From Actinomycetes bacterium (GTDB lineage Bacteria; Actinomycetota; Acidimicrobiia; Acidimicrobiales; Bog-793), in contig JAJZBI010000034.1 in the NCBI GenBank assembly GCA_021798985.1, positions 1-35,964 of the forward strand: a stretch of 35,964 nucleotides of DNA. Direction: 5' to 3'. Shown here piece after piece: positions 1 to 8,500 of the stretch. The first letter of the stretch is position 1; each line of letters opens with the position of its first letter. The position numbers were made by a program, and so were the translations under genes. The notes beneath the pieces were generated by a model that ran no database searches, had not been told where the DNA came from, and saw only the letters and a program-made list of their open reading frames with translations.

Positions 1-83
1 TCGACCCCGAGGACCACGGCTTCGAGGAGATCGACCAGGCCACCGCCCCTCCGGCGAGCACCGGGCCACCGGCCGCCGCCTGA
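1..83 (+). CDS. C-terminal tail of an unidentified protein (5' truncated)
   Basis: In the frame starting at base 3 an open reading frame runs from the window edge to a TGA at 81-83. It encodes an acidic stretch (DPEDHGFEEID) and then an Ala/Pro-rich tail ending GPPAAA. A hairpin follows 23 nt later, which fits the end of a gene. Too little is present to name a family. Confidence 0.5.
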   Translation, partial: DPEDHGFEEIDQATAPPASTGPPAAA

Positions 84-106
84 GCACTCGCAGCCCGCAT
101 CGCACC

Positions 107-126
107 AGCCCGCCCGCCAGCGGGCT
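107..126 (+). terminator. GC-rich hairpin after the first gene tail
   Basis: AGCCCGC (107-113) and GCGGGCT (120-126) form a perfect 7-bp stem around a 6-nt loop, 23 nt after the stop at 83. There is no clear U-tract, as is usual in GC-rich actinobacteria. Function as a terminator is inferred from position. Confidence 0.5.
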
Positions 127-239
127 CCTCGTGTTGGTGCCGTGCGTGCGTATCCTCATGCGGAGCCGGTGTGATCCCTGGCTGCGCACTCCGCGGCGCC
201 CGGACGAGTCGCCACCACACACCGTTGCGGCCACGATCT

Positions 240-272
240 CCGGTCGGAAGGCCTGTAGGCACCTCCGACCGG
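240..272. terminator. Strong hairpin between the gene tail and the tRNA
   Basis: CCGGTCGGA (240-248) pairs perfectly with TCCGACCGG (264-272), and the stem can be extended inward past one bulged A. It lies 46 nt beyond the 3' end of the minus-strand tRNA-Ser, so it may terminate that transcript. There is no U-tract. The rest of 127-317 shows no convincing gene. Confidence 0.45.
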
Positions 273-317
273 GAGAATCGTCACTTCGAGGTCCCCGGTT
301 TCGTAAGGACCCCGAAG

Positions 318-402
318 CGGAGGAGGTGGGATTTGAACCCACGGTCGGTTGCCCGACACACGATTTCCAATCGTGCCGATTCGGCCGCTCTCGCACTCCT
401 CC
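318..402 (-). tRNA. tRNA-Ser (anticodon GGA)
   Basis: Read on the minus strand, acceptor GGAGGAG (402-396) pairs with CTCCTCC (325-319), followed by discriminator G at 318. The anticodon arm has stem CACGA/TCGTG and loop TTGGAAA, giving anticodon GGA (complement at 366-368), which reads UCC and UCU. A long variable arm (around TGTCGGGCAACCGAC) marks a class II tRNA, as expected for Ser. The T-arm is GTGGGTTCAAATCCCAC. The 3' CCA is not encoded: the next bases read CTT. Confidence 0.95.
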
Positions 403-412
403 GAGCGACGGA

Positions 413-418
413 ACGCTA
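413..418 (-). promoter_or_regulatory. Candidate -10 box of the tRNA-Ser gene
   Basis: On the minus strand TAGCGT (TANNNT) ends 10 nt upstream of the mature tRNA 5' end, a suitable distance for a short pre-tRNA leader. No good -35 is obvious. Beyond it, 419-585 holds no gene I can support. Confidence 0.4.
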
Positions 419-585
419 TCGTGTTCTCTCCGGTAGCGGCGCCGCCGAGCGCAGCGGCCGGGTTCTGCGCAACGGGAACCCGTGAACCGAGTCAGGGTCG
501 GAAGACAGCAGCTCTCAGCGGATCTTCTCGTGTGCCGCAGGGGACCTGGCTGCTGCGCCCGGCGGCGCCGCCGTCGCGTCACGCG

Positions 586-591
586 TAGGCT
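586..591 (+). promoter_or_regulatory. -10 box TAGGCT for leaderless dnaX
   Basis: TAGGCT lies exactly 6 nt before the GTG at 598, so the predicted transcription start coincides with the start codon. No Shine-Dalgarno at normal spacing precedes the GTG. The same geometry recurs before lhr (5531) and the 10656 gene, which raises confidence in both promoter and start. Confidence 0.6.
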
Positions 592-597
592 CGAGAG

Positions 598-2535
598 GTG
601 ACTGAGCTGTCTTCGCCGTCGGCGGCCGCGTCCCGCGCTGAGGCCGACGCCTCGGTGCCGGTTGAGTCGGAACCTGCCTTCCACTCGCTCTACCGACGCT
701 TCCGCCCCCAGCGCTTTGCCGAGGTCCGGGGCCAAGAACACGTCACGATGGCCCTGCGCAACGCGGTGCGCGACGGCCGAGTCGCGCACGCCTACCTGTT
801 CTCGGGCCCCCGTGGCACCGGAAAGACCTCCACGGCGCGGATCCTCGCCAAGGCGCTCAACTGCGAGGCGCTGGAAGCGGGCGAGCCCTGCGGGCGTTGC
901 GCCTCGTGTCGGGCGATCGCGCTCGGCACGTCCTTTGACGTCCACGAACTCGACGCGGCGTCGAGCAACGGCGTGGATGCCATGCGCGACCTCGTGGCCA
1001 GGGCGGCGCTCGCGTCTCCTGGGCGCTGGAAGGTCTACATCGTCGACGAGGTGCACATGCTCTCGACGGCGGCTTCCAACGCCCTTCTGAAGACGCTCGA
1101 AGAGCCGCCCGACCACGTCGTCTTCGTGCTCGCCACCACCGACCCGCAGAAGGTGCTCCCGACGGTGCGGAGCCGCACGCAGCACTATGAGTTCCGCCTG
1201 CTCGCCGAGGACGTGCTCGGTGAGCTCCTCGAGAACGTGGCGGAGCGCGCCCAGCTCGAGCTACCCGAGGGCGCGCTCGGCGCGGCGATGCGCAAGGGCC
1301 GTGGTTCGGCGCGCGACGCGCTGTCGGCGCTTGACCAGGTCGCCGCCGCCGGGATCCTTGACGACGAGGGCGACCTGCTCGAGGCGATGGTCACGGCGAT
1401 CGCCGCCGAGGACAGCACCGCGGCACTCGTGGCGATCGCCGCCGCCATGCGCCGCGGCCGCGACCCTCAACAGGTTGCGGTCGAGCTCATCGAGCTGCTG
1501 CGCCGAGCCTTCTTCGGGCTCGTCGCGCCTGCACTGCTCGCGGGAGCCCCCCCCGGGGCTGCCCGCGACCTCGGCACGGCGAAGACGGTGCGCGCCATGG
1601 AGGTGCTCGGTACGGCGATCGTCGCGATGCGTGAGGCTCCCGAGCCCCGCGTTACCCTCGAGACCGCGCTGATCCGACTCGCGAACCCGGCGGCCGACGA
1701 CTCGCCCGCCGCCCTTGCCGAGCGCGTGGAGCGCCTCGAGCGGCGCCTGGCGGCGCTGGAGGGGGGAATCGCCACGCGCCCGGGCACGCCGAGTGCGCCC
1801 GGGCCCGCACCGGGGCGCGCTGGCTCGCCGTTCCCGGCGCGCCCGGCTCCCGCTGAGCCTCCCGTGGCGACCGAGTCGCCCGCTGCCGAGTCGCCGGCAG
1901 CCGAGCCGCCGGCGGTCCCGCCGTCACCGGCCGGCCGGCCGGCGCTCGGGGCGTTCCGCCGCCGCAGCGAGTCGCCCGCGGCACCCGGTGGCGCTGCAGC
2001 GCCTCCGCCGGGCCCTGACCCAGCCCGTTCCCGCCCGTCCGGCGCGCCGGCTCCGCGCCTCGCGCCGACCGAGCCCGCTGCCGTGCCGAGTCGGGACGAG
2101 ATCGTCACCGCCTGGGGCGACCACGTGTTCCCGCGCCTTCGCCCGAAGGTGCGAGCGGTCTTCGGAGCCGGTCGTTTTGTCGAGGCCAGCGGCGAGGTCG
2201 TCTTCGCGGTGCCGAACCAGGCGCACCTCAACCACGCTGCCGCACTGACCGAAGAGGTGCGGGCTGCGCTCTCGACGCACTTTGGTCGCGAGCTCCCGTT
2301 GCGCCTCGCCGTCGACGCCGCACCAGCGGACCGCGATCGCCCGGCGGCTTCCCCGCAGGCGGGGGCGCCGGTCGCGCCCGAGGACAGCGCGGCTCCCCTC
2401 GAGGAGGAGGTGGACGAGCTCGCTGAGCTCGACGAGAACGACCCGGGCGCACCGCCGCCGACGGCACCCGGGGTGAGCTGGGCAGAGGAAAGCCTCTTGC
2501 GGGCGTTCCCCGGCACGGAGGAGGTCACGCCATGA
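598..2535 (+). CDS. dnaX: DNA polymerase III subunit gamma/tau
   Basis: Clamp-loader ATPase of the replicative polymerase, 645 aa. The AAA+ core follows an N-terminal extension: FHSLYRRFRPQRFAEVRGQ, Walker A GPRGTGKTS, the zinc module CEALEAGEPCGRCASC, Walker B DEVH, NALLKTLEEPP, and the ATTDPQKVLPTVRSR sensor/arginine-finger region. The central 200 residues are Ala/Pro-rich with imperfect ESPAAE-like repeats. A conserved-looking domain follows (AWGDHVFPRLRPKVRAVFGAGRF onward) and then an acidic tail. I saw no slippery A-tract for a programmed gamma frameshift. The GTG start is chosen for its -10 box 6 nt upstream. The stop overlaps the ybaB start (ATGA), so dnaX-ybaB-recR form the classic co-transcribed set. 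Confidence 0.95.
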   Translation: MTELSSPSAAASRAEADASVPVESEPAFHSLYRRFRPQRFAEVRGQEHVTMALRNAVRDGRVAHAYLFSGPRGTGKTSTARILAKALNCEALEAGEPCGRCASCRAIALGTSFDVHELDAASSNGVDAMRDLVARAALASPGRWKVYIVDEVHMLSTAASNALLKTLEEPPDHVVFVLATTDPQKVLPTVRSRTQHYEFRLLAEDVLGELLENVAERAQLELPEGALGAAMRKGRGSARDALSALDQVAAAGILDDEGDLLEAMVTAIAAEDSTAALVAIAAAMRRGRDPQQVAVELIELLRRAFFGLVAPALLAGAPPGAARDLGTAKTVRAMEVLGTAIVAMREAPEPRVTLETALIRLANPAADDSPAALAERVERLERRLAALEGGIATRPGTPSAPGPAPGRAGSPFPARPAPAEPPVATESPAAESPAAEPPAVPPSPAGRPALGAFRRRSESPAAPGGAAAPPPGPDPARSRPSGAPAPRLAPTEPAAVPSRDEIVTAWGDHVFPRLRPKVRAVFGAGRFVEASGEVVFAVPNQAHLNHAAALTEEVRAALSTHFGRELPLRLAVDAAPADRDRPAASPQAGAPVAPEDSAAPLEEEVDELAELDENDPGAPPPTAPGVSWAEESLLRAFPGTEEVTP

Positions 2536-2954
2536 CGTTCGGGACCGGTGGCGCGGGAGATCTCTTCGCGCGCCTGCAGTCGTTGCAGGGCGAGCTCGCC
2601 TCGGCGCAGGAGGCGGCGGGAAGTCGGGTCGTCGCCGGCTCTTCTGCTGATGGGGCGGTCCGCATCGAGGCGACCGGGGAGCTCAGCTTCACCGCGGTGC
2701 ACCTCGATGCCTCGGTGATCGATCCCGCCGACCCGAGCCTCCTCGAGGACCTGCTGCTGGCCGCGTTGCGCGACCTCGCGACCAAGCTCGAGGTCGTCCG
2801 GCGCGACGCCATGGGCAGCGCAGTCACCAGCGCGCTCGGCGGCCTCTTCGGTTCGCTCGCCGACCTCGATGAGGCGACCGACCTCGAGGACGAAGACGCC
2901 GACGAGGCCGATGACGTGGCAGAGGACGACCTTCCCCCCGAGCTCGGCCGATGA
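2532..2954 (+). CDS. ebfC: YbaB/EbfC family nucleoid-associated protein
   Basis: Small DNA-binding protein of the kind encoded between dnaX and recR in many bacteria. 140 aa: an N-terminal helix (LFARLQSLQGELASAQEAAG), a strand region resembling the YbaB core (VRIEATGELSFTAVHLDASVIDPADPSLLEDLLLAALRDL), a helix, and an unusual very acidic tail of about 30 residues (DLEDEDADEADDVAEDD). The start ATG overlaps the dnaX stop by 4 nt, indicating translational coupling. Its own TGA (2952-2954) lies upstream of and in frame with recR. The sequence diverges from textbook YbaB, so the name rests partly on synteny. Confidence 0.8.
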   Translation: MTFGTGGAGDLFARLQSLQGELASAQEAAGSRVVAGSSADGAVRIEATGELSFTAVHLDASVIDPADPSLLEDLLLAALRDLATKLEVVRRDAMGSAVTSALGGLFGSLADLDEATDLEDEDADEADDVAEDDLPPELGR

Positions 2955-2969
2955 GGGCGCCGACGACCC

Positions 2970-2976
2970 AAGGAGG
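2970..2976 (+). promoter_or_regulatory. Strong ribosome-binding site deciding a CTG start of recR
   Basis: AAGGAGG at 2970-2976 is a near-perfect anti-SD match and sits 5 nt before CTG 2982. The recR frame contains no ATG, GTG or TTG between the in-frame stop at 2952-2954 and GTG 3120, so this site points to CTG as the initiator. Confidence 0.7.
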
Positions 2977-2981
2977 CCGTC

Positions 2982-3587
2982 CTGCCGCTCTTTGACGGCC
3001 CAATCCAAGATCTCGTCGATGAGCTGGGCCGCCTGCCGGGGATCGGTCCAAAGTCGGCGCAGCGCATTGCGTTCCACCTGCTCAAAGCGGCGAAAGAGGA
3101 TGCGCTGCGCCTCGCGCGGGTGATCGTCGAGGTCAAAGAGAAGACGGTGTTGTGTTCGGCGTGCTTCAACGTCACCGTGTCGCCGTTGTGCCCGATCTGC
3201 GCCGACCCGCGACGCGACGCGACCCAGCTCTGCGTCGTCGAAGATCCCCGCGACATCGTCGCCGTGGAGCGCACCCGTGAGTTTCGTGGCCGCTACCACG
3301 TGCTGGGCGGTGCGCTGAGCCCAATCGAGGGCGTCGGACCCGAGCAGCTGCGCGTGCGCGAGCTGCTGGCGCGGATCGAGGCCGACGAGGTGGCCGAGGT
3401 GATCTTGTGCACAAACCCCAACCTCGAGGGTGACGCCACCGCGATGTACCTGGCGCGTCTCCTGCGGCCGCTCGGGGTCAAGGTGACGAGGATTGCGAGC
3501 GGGCTGCCGGTCGGGGGAGACCTCGAGTACGCCGACGAGCTGACGCTCGGCCGGGCGCTCGAGGGCCGGCGCGAGGTCGATGCCTGA
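2982..3587 (+). CDS. recR: Recombination mediator RecR, apparent CTG start
   Basis: RecR acts with RecF/RecO to load RecA at gaps. The 201-aa product has the expected length and order. The N-terminus reads (L/M)[15 protein letters not shown], then the helix-hairpin-helix [17 protein letters not shown], a four-Cys zinc finger (LCSACFN...CPIC) and a Toprim domain ([27 protein letters not shown]). CTG 2982 aligns with the Met of typical RecR (MPLYDGP...). Starting at the first canonical codon, GTG 3120, would delete the HhH motif, so I reject it. An SD AAGGAGG precedes by 5 nt. A sequencing error in the start codon is the main alternative. Confidence 0.9.
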   Translation: MPLFDGPIQDLVDELGRLPGIGPKSAQRIAFHLLKAAKEDALRLARVIVEVKEKTVLCSACFNVTVSPLCPICADPRRDATQLCVVEDPRDIVAVERTREFRGRYHVLGGALSPIEGVGPEQLRVRELLARIEADEVAEVILCTNPNLEGDATAMYLARLLRPLGVKVTRIASGLPVGGDLEYADELTLGRALEGRREVDA

Positions 3588-3654
3588 CCCGCTACGGCCC
3601 CAGAACGACGCGCGACCGCGGTGCGTCGCTCCCAACTGCACGCTGCCGAGCCAT

Positions 3655-3660
3655 TAGCCT
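3655..3660 (+). promoter_or_regulatory. -10 box TAGCCT before the carboxylase gene
   Basis: TAGCCT ends 8 nt before ATG 3669 with no Shine-Dalgarno between, consistent with a leaderless or near-leaderless transcript. It supports ATG 3669 over the upstream in-frame GTG 3621. Confidence 0.5.
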
Positions 3661-3668
3661 TCCCCGTC

Positions 3669-5237
3669 ATGGTTGAGACGTCCCGCCTGGACATGCAGGC
3701 TCGCCTCGAGGACCTCGCCCGCAAGCAGGAGCAGGCGCGCAGCGCCGGCACGGAGCGGGCGATCGAGGCCCAGCGGGCGAAGGGGAAGCTGACGGCCCGC
3801 GAGCGCCTGGAGCTTCTGCTCGACGAGGGGTCATTCCAAGAGCTCGACGCGCTCGTGCGCCACCACGCCTACGGCAGCGGGCTCGACCACAACCGCCCCT
3901 ACACCGACGGTGTCGTCACGGGGTTTGGCACGATCGACGGTCGTGGGGTGTGGGTGTACAGCCAGGACTTCACCGTGATCGGCGGGTCGCTCGGCGAGGC
4001 GCACGCGGCCAAGATCCACAAGGTTCAAGACCACGCCCTGAAGACCGGCAAGCCGCTCATCGGCCTGTGCGATGGCGGCGGGGCCCGGATCCAAGAGGGG
4101 GTGGTCGCCCTCAACGGCTTCGGCGGGATCTTCCTGCGCAACACCAAGGCGTCCGGCGTGATCCCGCAGATCAGCGTGATCCTCGGGCCATCGGCGGGCG
4201 GAGCCGTGTACTCGCCCGCACTGACCGACTTCGTCTTCATGGTCCAGGGGACGAGCCACATGTACATCACGGGGCCGGACGTGGTGAAGACCGTGACCGG
4301 CGAAGAGGTCGACCACGAGCAGCTCGGTGGGGCAATGACGCACGCGACCCGCTCGGGGGTGGCGAGCTTCGTGGCGCCCGACGAGAAGAGCTGCCTCGAG
4401 GACGTCCGCTACCTGCTCTCGTTCCTGCCCTCGAACAACATCGAAGAGCCGCCGAGCGCGCTGTCGAGCGACGCGACGGATCGCTCGTGCCCGGAGCTGC
4501 GCGAGCTCGTGCCCACGCGGCCGAACCAGCCCTATGACATGAAGCAGCTCATCGCCGCGGTCGTCGATGACGGCGAGTACCTCGAGTACTTCACGCACTG
4601 GGCGGCCAACCTCACCTGTGGCTTCGCGAGGATCGGCGGGCGGGTCGTCGGGATCGTCGGCAACCAGCCATCGGTGCTCGCCGGGGTGCTCAACATCGAC
4701 GCCTCGGAGAAGGGTGCACGGTTCGTGCGCACCTGCGACGCCTTCAACATCCCGCTCGTGACCTTCGTCGATGTCCCCGGCTTCATGCCGGGCACCGACC
4801 AGGAGTTCGGCGGCATCATCCGCCATGGGGCCAAGCTCCTCTATGCCTACTGCGAGGCGACCGTGCCGCGGATCCAAGTCGTCGTCCGCAAGGCTTACGG
4901 CGGCGCCTACCTCGTCATGGACTCGAAGTCGATCGGGACGGACCTCTCCTTCGCCTGGCCCTCGGCCGAGCTCGCCGTCATGGGCCCGGACGGAGCGGTC
5001 GAGATCGTGCACCGCCGCGAGCTCGCGGCTGCCGAGGATCCCGTGGCGCGCCGCGCCGAGCTCGTCGCCGCCTATACCGAGCGCTTCTCGAACCCCTACA
5101 TCGCAGCCGAGCGCGGCTATGTCGACGAGGTCATCGATCCGGCGGACACCCGTGCCGTGCTCGCCCGCAACCTCGAGATGCTCGCCGCAAAGCGCGAGGA
5201 CCTGCCCAAGCGCAAGCACGGCAACATCCCGCTATGA
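3669..5237 (+). CDS. Acyl-CoA (propionyl-CoA type) carboxylase beta subunit
   Basis: Carboxyltransferase subunit that moves CO2 from biotin to propionyl- or acetyl-CoA, giving methylmalonyl- or malonyl-CoA. 522 aa, normal for PccB/AccD5-type proteins. The first crotonase-like half has KLTARERLELLLDEGSFQELD, GGARIQEGV and the oxyanion region GPSAGGAVYSPALTDF. The second half has PGFMPGTDQEFGGIIRHGAKLLYAY and the paired GGAYLVMDSKSIGTD. ATG 3669 is preferred: residues from there (MVETSRLDMQARLEDLARKQEQ) look like a normal N-terminus. The stop overlaps the epsilon gene by ATGA. The biotinylated alpha subunit is not in the window. The precise acyl-CoA substrate cannot be decided here. Confidence 0.92.
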   Translation: MVETSRLDMQARLEDLARKQEQARSAGTERAIEAQRAKGKLTARERLELLLDEGSFQELDALVRHHAYGSGLDHNRPYTDGVVTGFGTIDGRGVWVYSQDFTVIGGSLGEAHAAKIHKVQDHALKTGKPLIGLCDGGGARIQEGVVALNGFGGIFLRNTKASGVIPQISVILGPSAGGAVYSPALTDFVFMVQGTSHMYITGPDVVKTVTGEEVDHEQLGGAMTHATRSGVASFVAPDEKSCLEDVRYLLSFLPSNNIEEPPSALSSDATDRSCPELRELVPTRPNQPYDMKQLIAAVVDDGEYLEYFTHWAANLTCGFARIGGRVVGIVGNQPSVLAGVLNIDASEKGARFVRTCDAFNIPLVTFVDVPGFMPGTDQEFGGIIRHGAKLLYAYCEATVPRIQVVVRKAYGGAYLVMDSKSIGTDLSFAWPSAELAVMGPDGAVEIVHRRELAAAEDPVARRAELVAAYTERFSNPYIAAERGYVDEVIDPADTRAVLARNLEMLAAKREDLPKRKHGNIPL

Positions 5238-5479
5238 GTGAGCGCGCCGCTCTCGGAGAGCTGCTGGACGGCGCCGGGCCAGCGGATCGCTACGGCCGCC
5301 TCGCCCCGGCGCCGGAAGTGCTCGTGGCCATCGCGCTCGCGGTGGAGGAGTGCTGGCCGCGCCCCGAGCCGCGCCCGGCACCGGCGAGCGGCTGGCGGCG
5401 CGCCGCGCCGAGCTGGCGCTTCTCGGGACGGTGGTGGTCAGGCGCGGTCGCGCTGCGACGCGAGCGCCCGGGCAGCTGA
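5234..5479 (+). CDS. Acyl-CoA carboxylase epsilon-like subunit
   Basis: 81-aa product starting in a 4-nt ATGA overlap with the beta-subunit stop. Small epsilon subunits of actinobacterial acyl-CoA carboxylases are encoded at this position and help hold the alpha-beta complex together. The sequence has the expected plan: a short helix (APEVLVAIALAVEECW), a Pro-rich linker, and a Trp-rich end (WRRAAPSWRFSGRWWSGAVALRR). Similarity is short and low-complexity, so synteny carries much of the call. Confidence 0.65.
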   Translation: MSERAALGELLDGAGPADRYGRLAPAPEVLVAIALAVEECWPRPEPRPAPASGWRRAAPSWRFSGRWWSGAVALRRERPGS

Positions 5480-5530
5480 GCAGGACGGTGGTCGCGACAG
5501 CGCGCCGGGGGCGCTGATACAGCGCGGCGG

Positions 5531-5536
5531 TACGCT
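5531..5536 (+). promoter_or_regulatory. -10 box TACGCT for leaderless lhr
   Basis: TACGCT is followed by 6 nt (CTCGAG) and then GTG 5543. The segment closely resembles the dnaX start region (TAGGCT, CGAGAG, GTG). No SD at normal spacing is present. This gives lhr its own transcription start within the short gap after the epsilon gene. Confidence 0.55.
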
Positions 5537-5542
5537 CTCGAG

Positions 5543-8500
5543 GTGACAACGTCGGCTCCGTCGGCCAGCGCGCACGACCGTGAGCTGGGAGGGATCGCCC
5601 TCGCCGGCAGCGAGGGCGAAGCGGTCCTCGCCTCGTTCCATCCCGCGATCGGGAGATGGTTTCGCGCCCGCTTTCCCGCCGGGCCGACCGAGGCACAGGC
5701 GCTCGGGTGGCGATCCATCGCGGGGGGCCAGGACACCTTGGTCGCAGCGCCGACGGGCTCGGGCAAGACGCTCGCCGCCTTCTTGGTGGCGATCGACCGC
5801 TGCGCGCGGCGCGATCCCAGCGAGGAGCGGTGTGGCACCTCGGTGCTGTACGTCTCGCCGCTGCGGGCGCTCACCGTCGACGTCGCCCAGAACCTCGAGA
5901 CGCCGCTCACCGAGATCGCTGCGGCCGCCGAGGCGCTCGGGCGCCCCGTCCCCGAGGTGCGGGTCGCGGTGCGAAACGGCGACACGCCCGCATCGGCGCG
6001 CGCCGCCATGGTGAGGGACCGTCCCGACATCGTCGTCACGACGCCCGAGTCGCTCTACTTGCTGCTGACGTCGGTGCGGGGACGGGCGATGCTCGAGACC
6101 GTCGAGACGGTGATCGTGGACGAGATCCACGCGCTCGCCCGCGACAAGCGCGGCGCGCACCTCGCGCTCAGCCTCGAGCGCCTCGAGGCGGGTGTCGTGG
6201 CGGCGGGCGGTCGGCGGCCGATCCGGATCGGCCTGTCGGCCACCCAGCGCCCGATCGAGGACATCGCGCGGCTGCTGGTCGGGGGAGGGCCAGATCGCAC
6301 CGAACAGAATGGCACGGCACGCTGCGCCGTCGTCGATGTCGGCCACCGGCGCCCCATGGAGGTGGCGATCGAACTGCCGAGCGAGGAGCTCGGCGCGGTC
6401 TCGACCACCGAGCAGCTGCAGGACGTGGTCGCGCGCCTCGCCGAGCACGTGCGCGCGCATCGCACCACGCTGGTGTTTGTCAACACGCGCCGCATGGCCG
6501 AACGGCTTGCCCATCTCCTCGGCGAGGTCGTGGGAGAGGACCTCGTCGCCGCGCACCACGGCAGCTTGTCGACGGCGCGGCGCCTGCGGGTGGAACAACG
6601 CCTGCGCTCAGGAGAGCTGCGGGGCGTCGTCGCCACCGCATCGCTCGAGCTCGGCATCGACGTCGGTCCGGTGGACCTCGTCTGCCAGCTCGGCTCGCCG
6701 CGCTCCATCGCGACCTTCTTGCAACGCATCGGCCGGGCCGAGCACCGCCTGGGCGGGATCCCGCGGGGACGGCTCTACCCGCTCACCCGGGACGAGCTCG
6801 TCGAGTGCCTGGCGCTCCTCGGGGCCGTCGCCGAGGGCCGCCTCGATGCGATCGTCATGCCGAAGGCCCCGCTCGACATCTTGGCCCAGCAGATCGTCGC
6901 CGAGTGCGCCTCGGCGGGCGAGGAAGGGATCGCCGAGGAGGCGCTTGCGGCACTGGTGCGCCGCGCCGCTCCCTACCGCGACCTCTCCGACAAGGATCTC
7001 GAGGACGTGGTGGAGCTCCTCGCCGAAGGGGTCACCACCGGCCGCGGTCGGCGCGGCGCCTATTTGCACCACGACCGAGTGAACAAGGTGCTGCGTCCGC
7101 GTCGTGGCGCTCGCCTCGTCGCCACAACCTCGGGCGGGGCGATTCCCGAGCTCGCGGACTACAAGGTCATCACCGAGCCGGACGAGGTGCTCGTCGGGAC
7201 CGTGCACGAGGACTTCGCCGTTGAGTCGATGGCCGGGGACGTCTTCCTGCTCGGCACCAACTCTTGGCGGGTGCGGCGCGTCGAGACCGGCGTGGTCCGG
7301 GTCGTCGACGCCGAGGGCGCGGCGCCGACCCTGCCCTTTTGGCTCGGTGAGGCCCCGGCGCGCACCGACGAGCTCGCGGACGCAGTGTCCGAGCTGCGCG
7401 CGCTCGTCGAAGGCCAGCTCCACGCCGGCGGCCCACCCGCGGCCTGCCGCGCGCTCGAGGCCTGGACCGGCCAGAGCGGGCGGGCGGTCGAAGAAGCCGT
7501 CGCCTACCTCGCGACCGGGCTCGCCCAGCTTGGCGTGCTGCCGACTAAGGAGCGGCTCGTCCTCGAGCGCTTCTTCGACGAGACCGGCGGGATGCAGCTC
7601 GTCGTGCATTCGCCCTACGGCGGGCGGATCAACCGCGGGCTCGGCCTCGCGCTGCGCAAGCGCTTCTGCCGGAGCTTCGACTTCGAGCTCCAGGCCGCCG
7701 CGGGCGACGACGCCGCGGTGCTGTCGCTCGGGCCGCAGCACGCCTTCCCGCTCGAGGAGGTGGGGCGCTACCTGTCGCCTGGGACCGTCGGCGACGTGCT
7801 CGTCCAGGCGGTGCTGCCGACGCCGATCTTCACCTCGCGCTGGCGCTGGAACCTGTCCCGGTCCCTCGTCTCCCCGCGCTTTCGCGGAAGCCGTCACCTC
7901 CCCCCGGCGATCCAGCGGATGGAGGCCGATGATCTGATGGCGGCGATCTTCCCCATGCTCGCCGCCTGCCAGGAGAACGTCACCGGCCCGATCGAGCCCC
8001 CCGACCATCCGATCGTCAACCAGACGATCGCAGACTGCTGCAGCGAGGCGATGGACCTCGACGGGCTGCGCCAGCTCGTCGCCGGGCTGCGGTCGGGATC
8101 GGTCGCGCTCCACTGCGTGGACACGACCGAGCCATCGGTGCTCGCGCACGAGATCTTGAACGGACGCCCCTACACCTTCCTCGACGACGCGCCGCTCGAG
8201 GAGCGCCGCACCCGGGCGGTCGCCACGCGCCGCGGACTGCCCCTTGAGGCGCGGGATTTGTCGGTGCTCGATCCCGACATCGTCGCCGAGGTCGCCGCTC
8301 AGGCGGCGATCGCCCCTCGAGACGCCGACGAGCTCCACGAGGCCCTCGTTTCCTGCATCGTCGTCGCGCCGCTGCCGGCCTACGAGGCGCTGTTCGCCAA
8401 GCTGGTCGAGGCGGGTCGGGCGATGGTGGTGCACCTCGACGGGGCGCCCCGCTGGGCCGCTGCCGAGCGGCGCCGCGCGGTGGACGCGCTCTTCCCCGAC

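Noticed and set aside
3120-3587. Short recR starting at GTG 3120
   Set aside because: It would lose the HhH motif that is clearly encoded upstream in the same frame with a strong SD.
1467-3641. 724-codon open frame on the minus strand across dnaX-ybaB-recR
   Set aside because: Antisense shadow typical of high-GC coding DNA; the plus strand carries three well-recognised proteins there.
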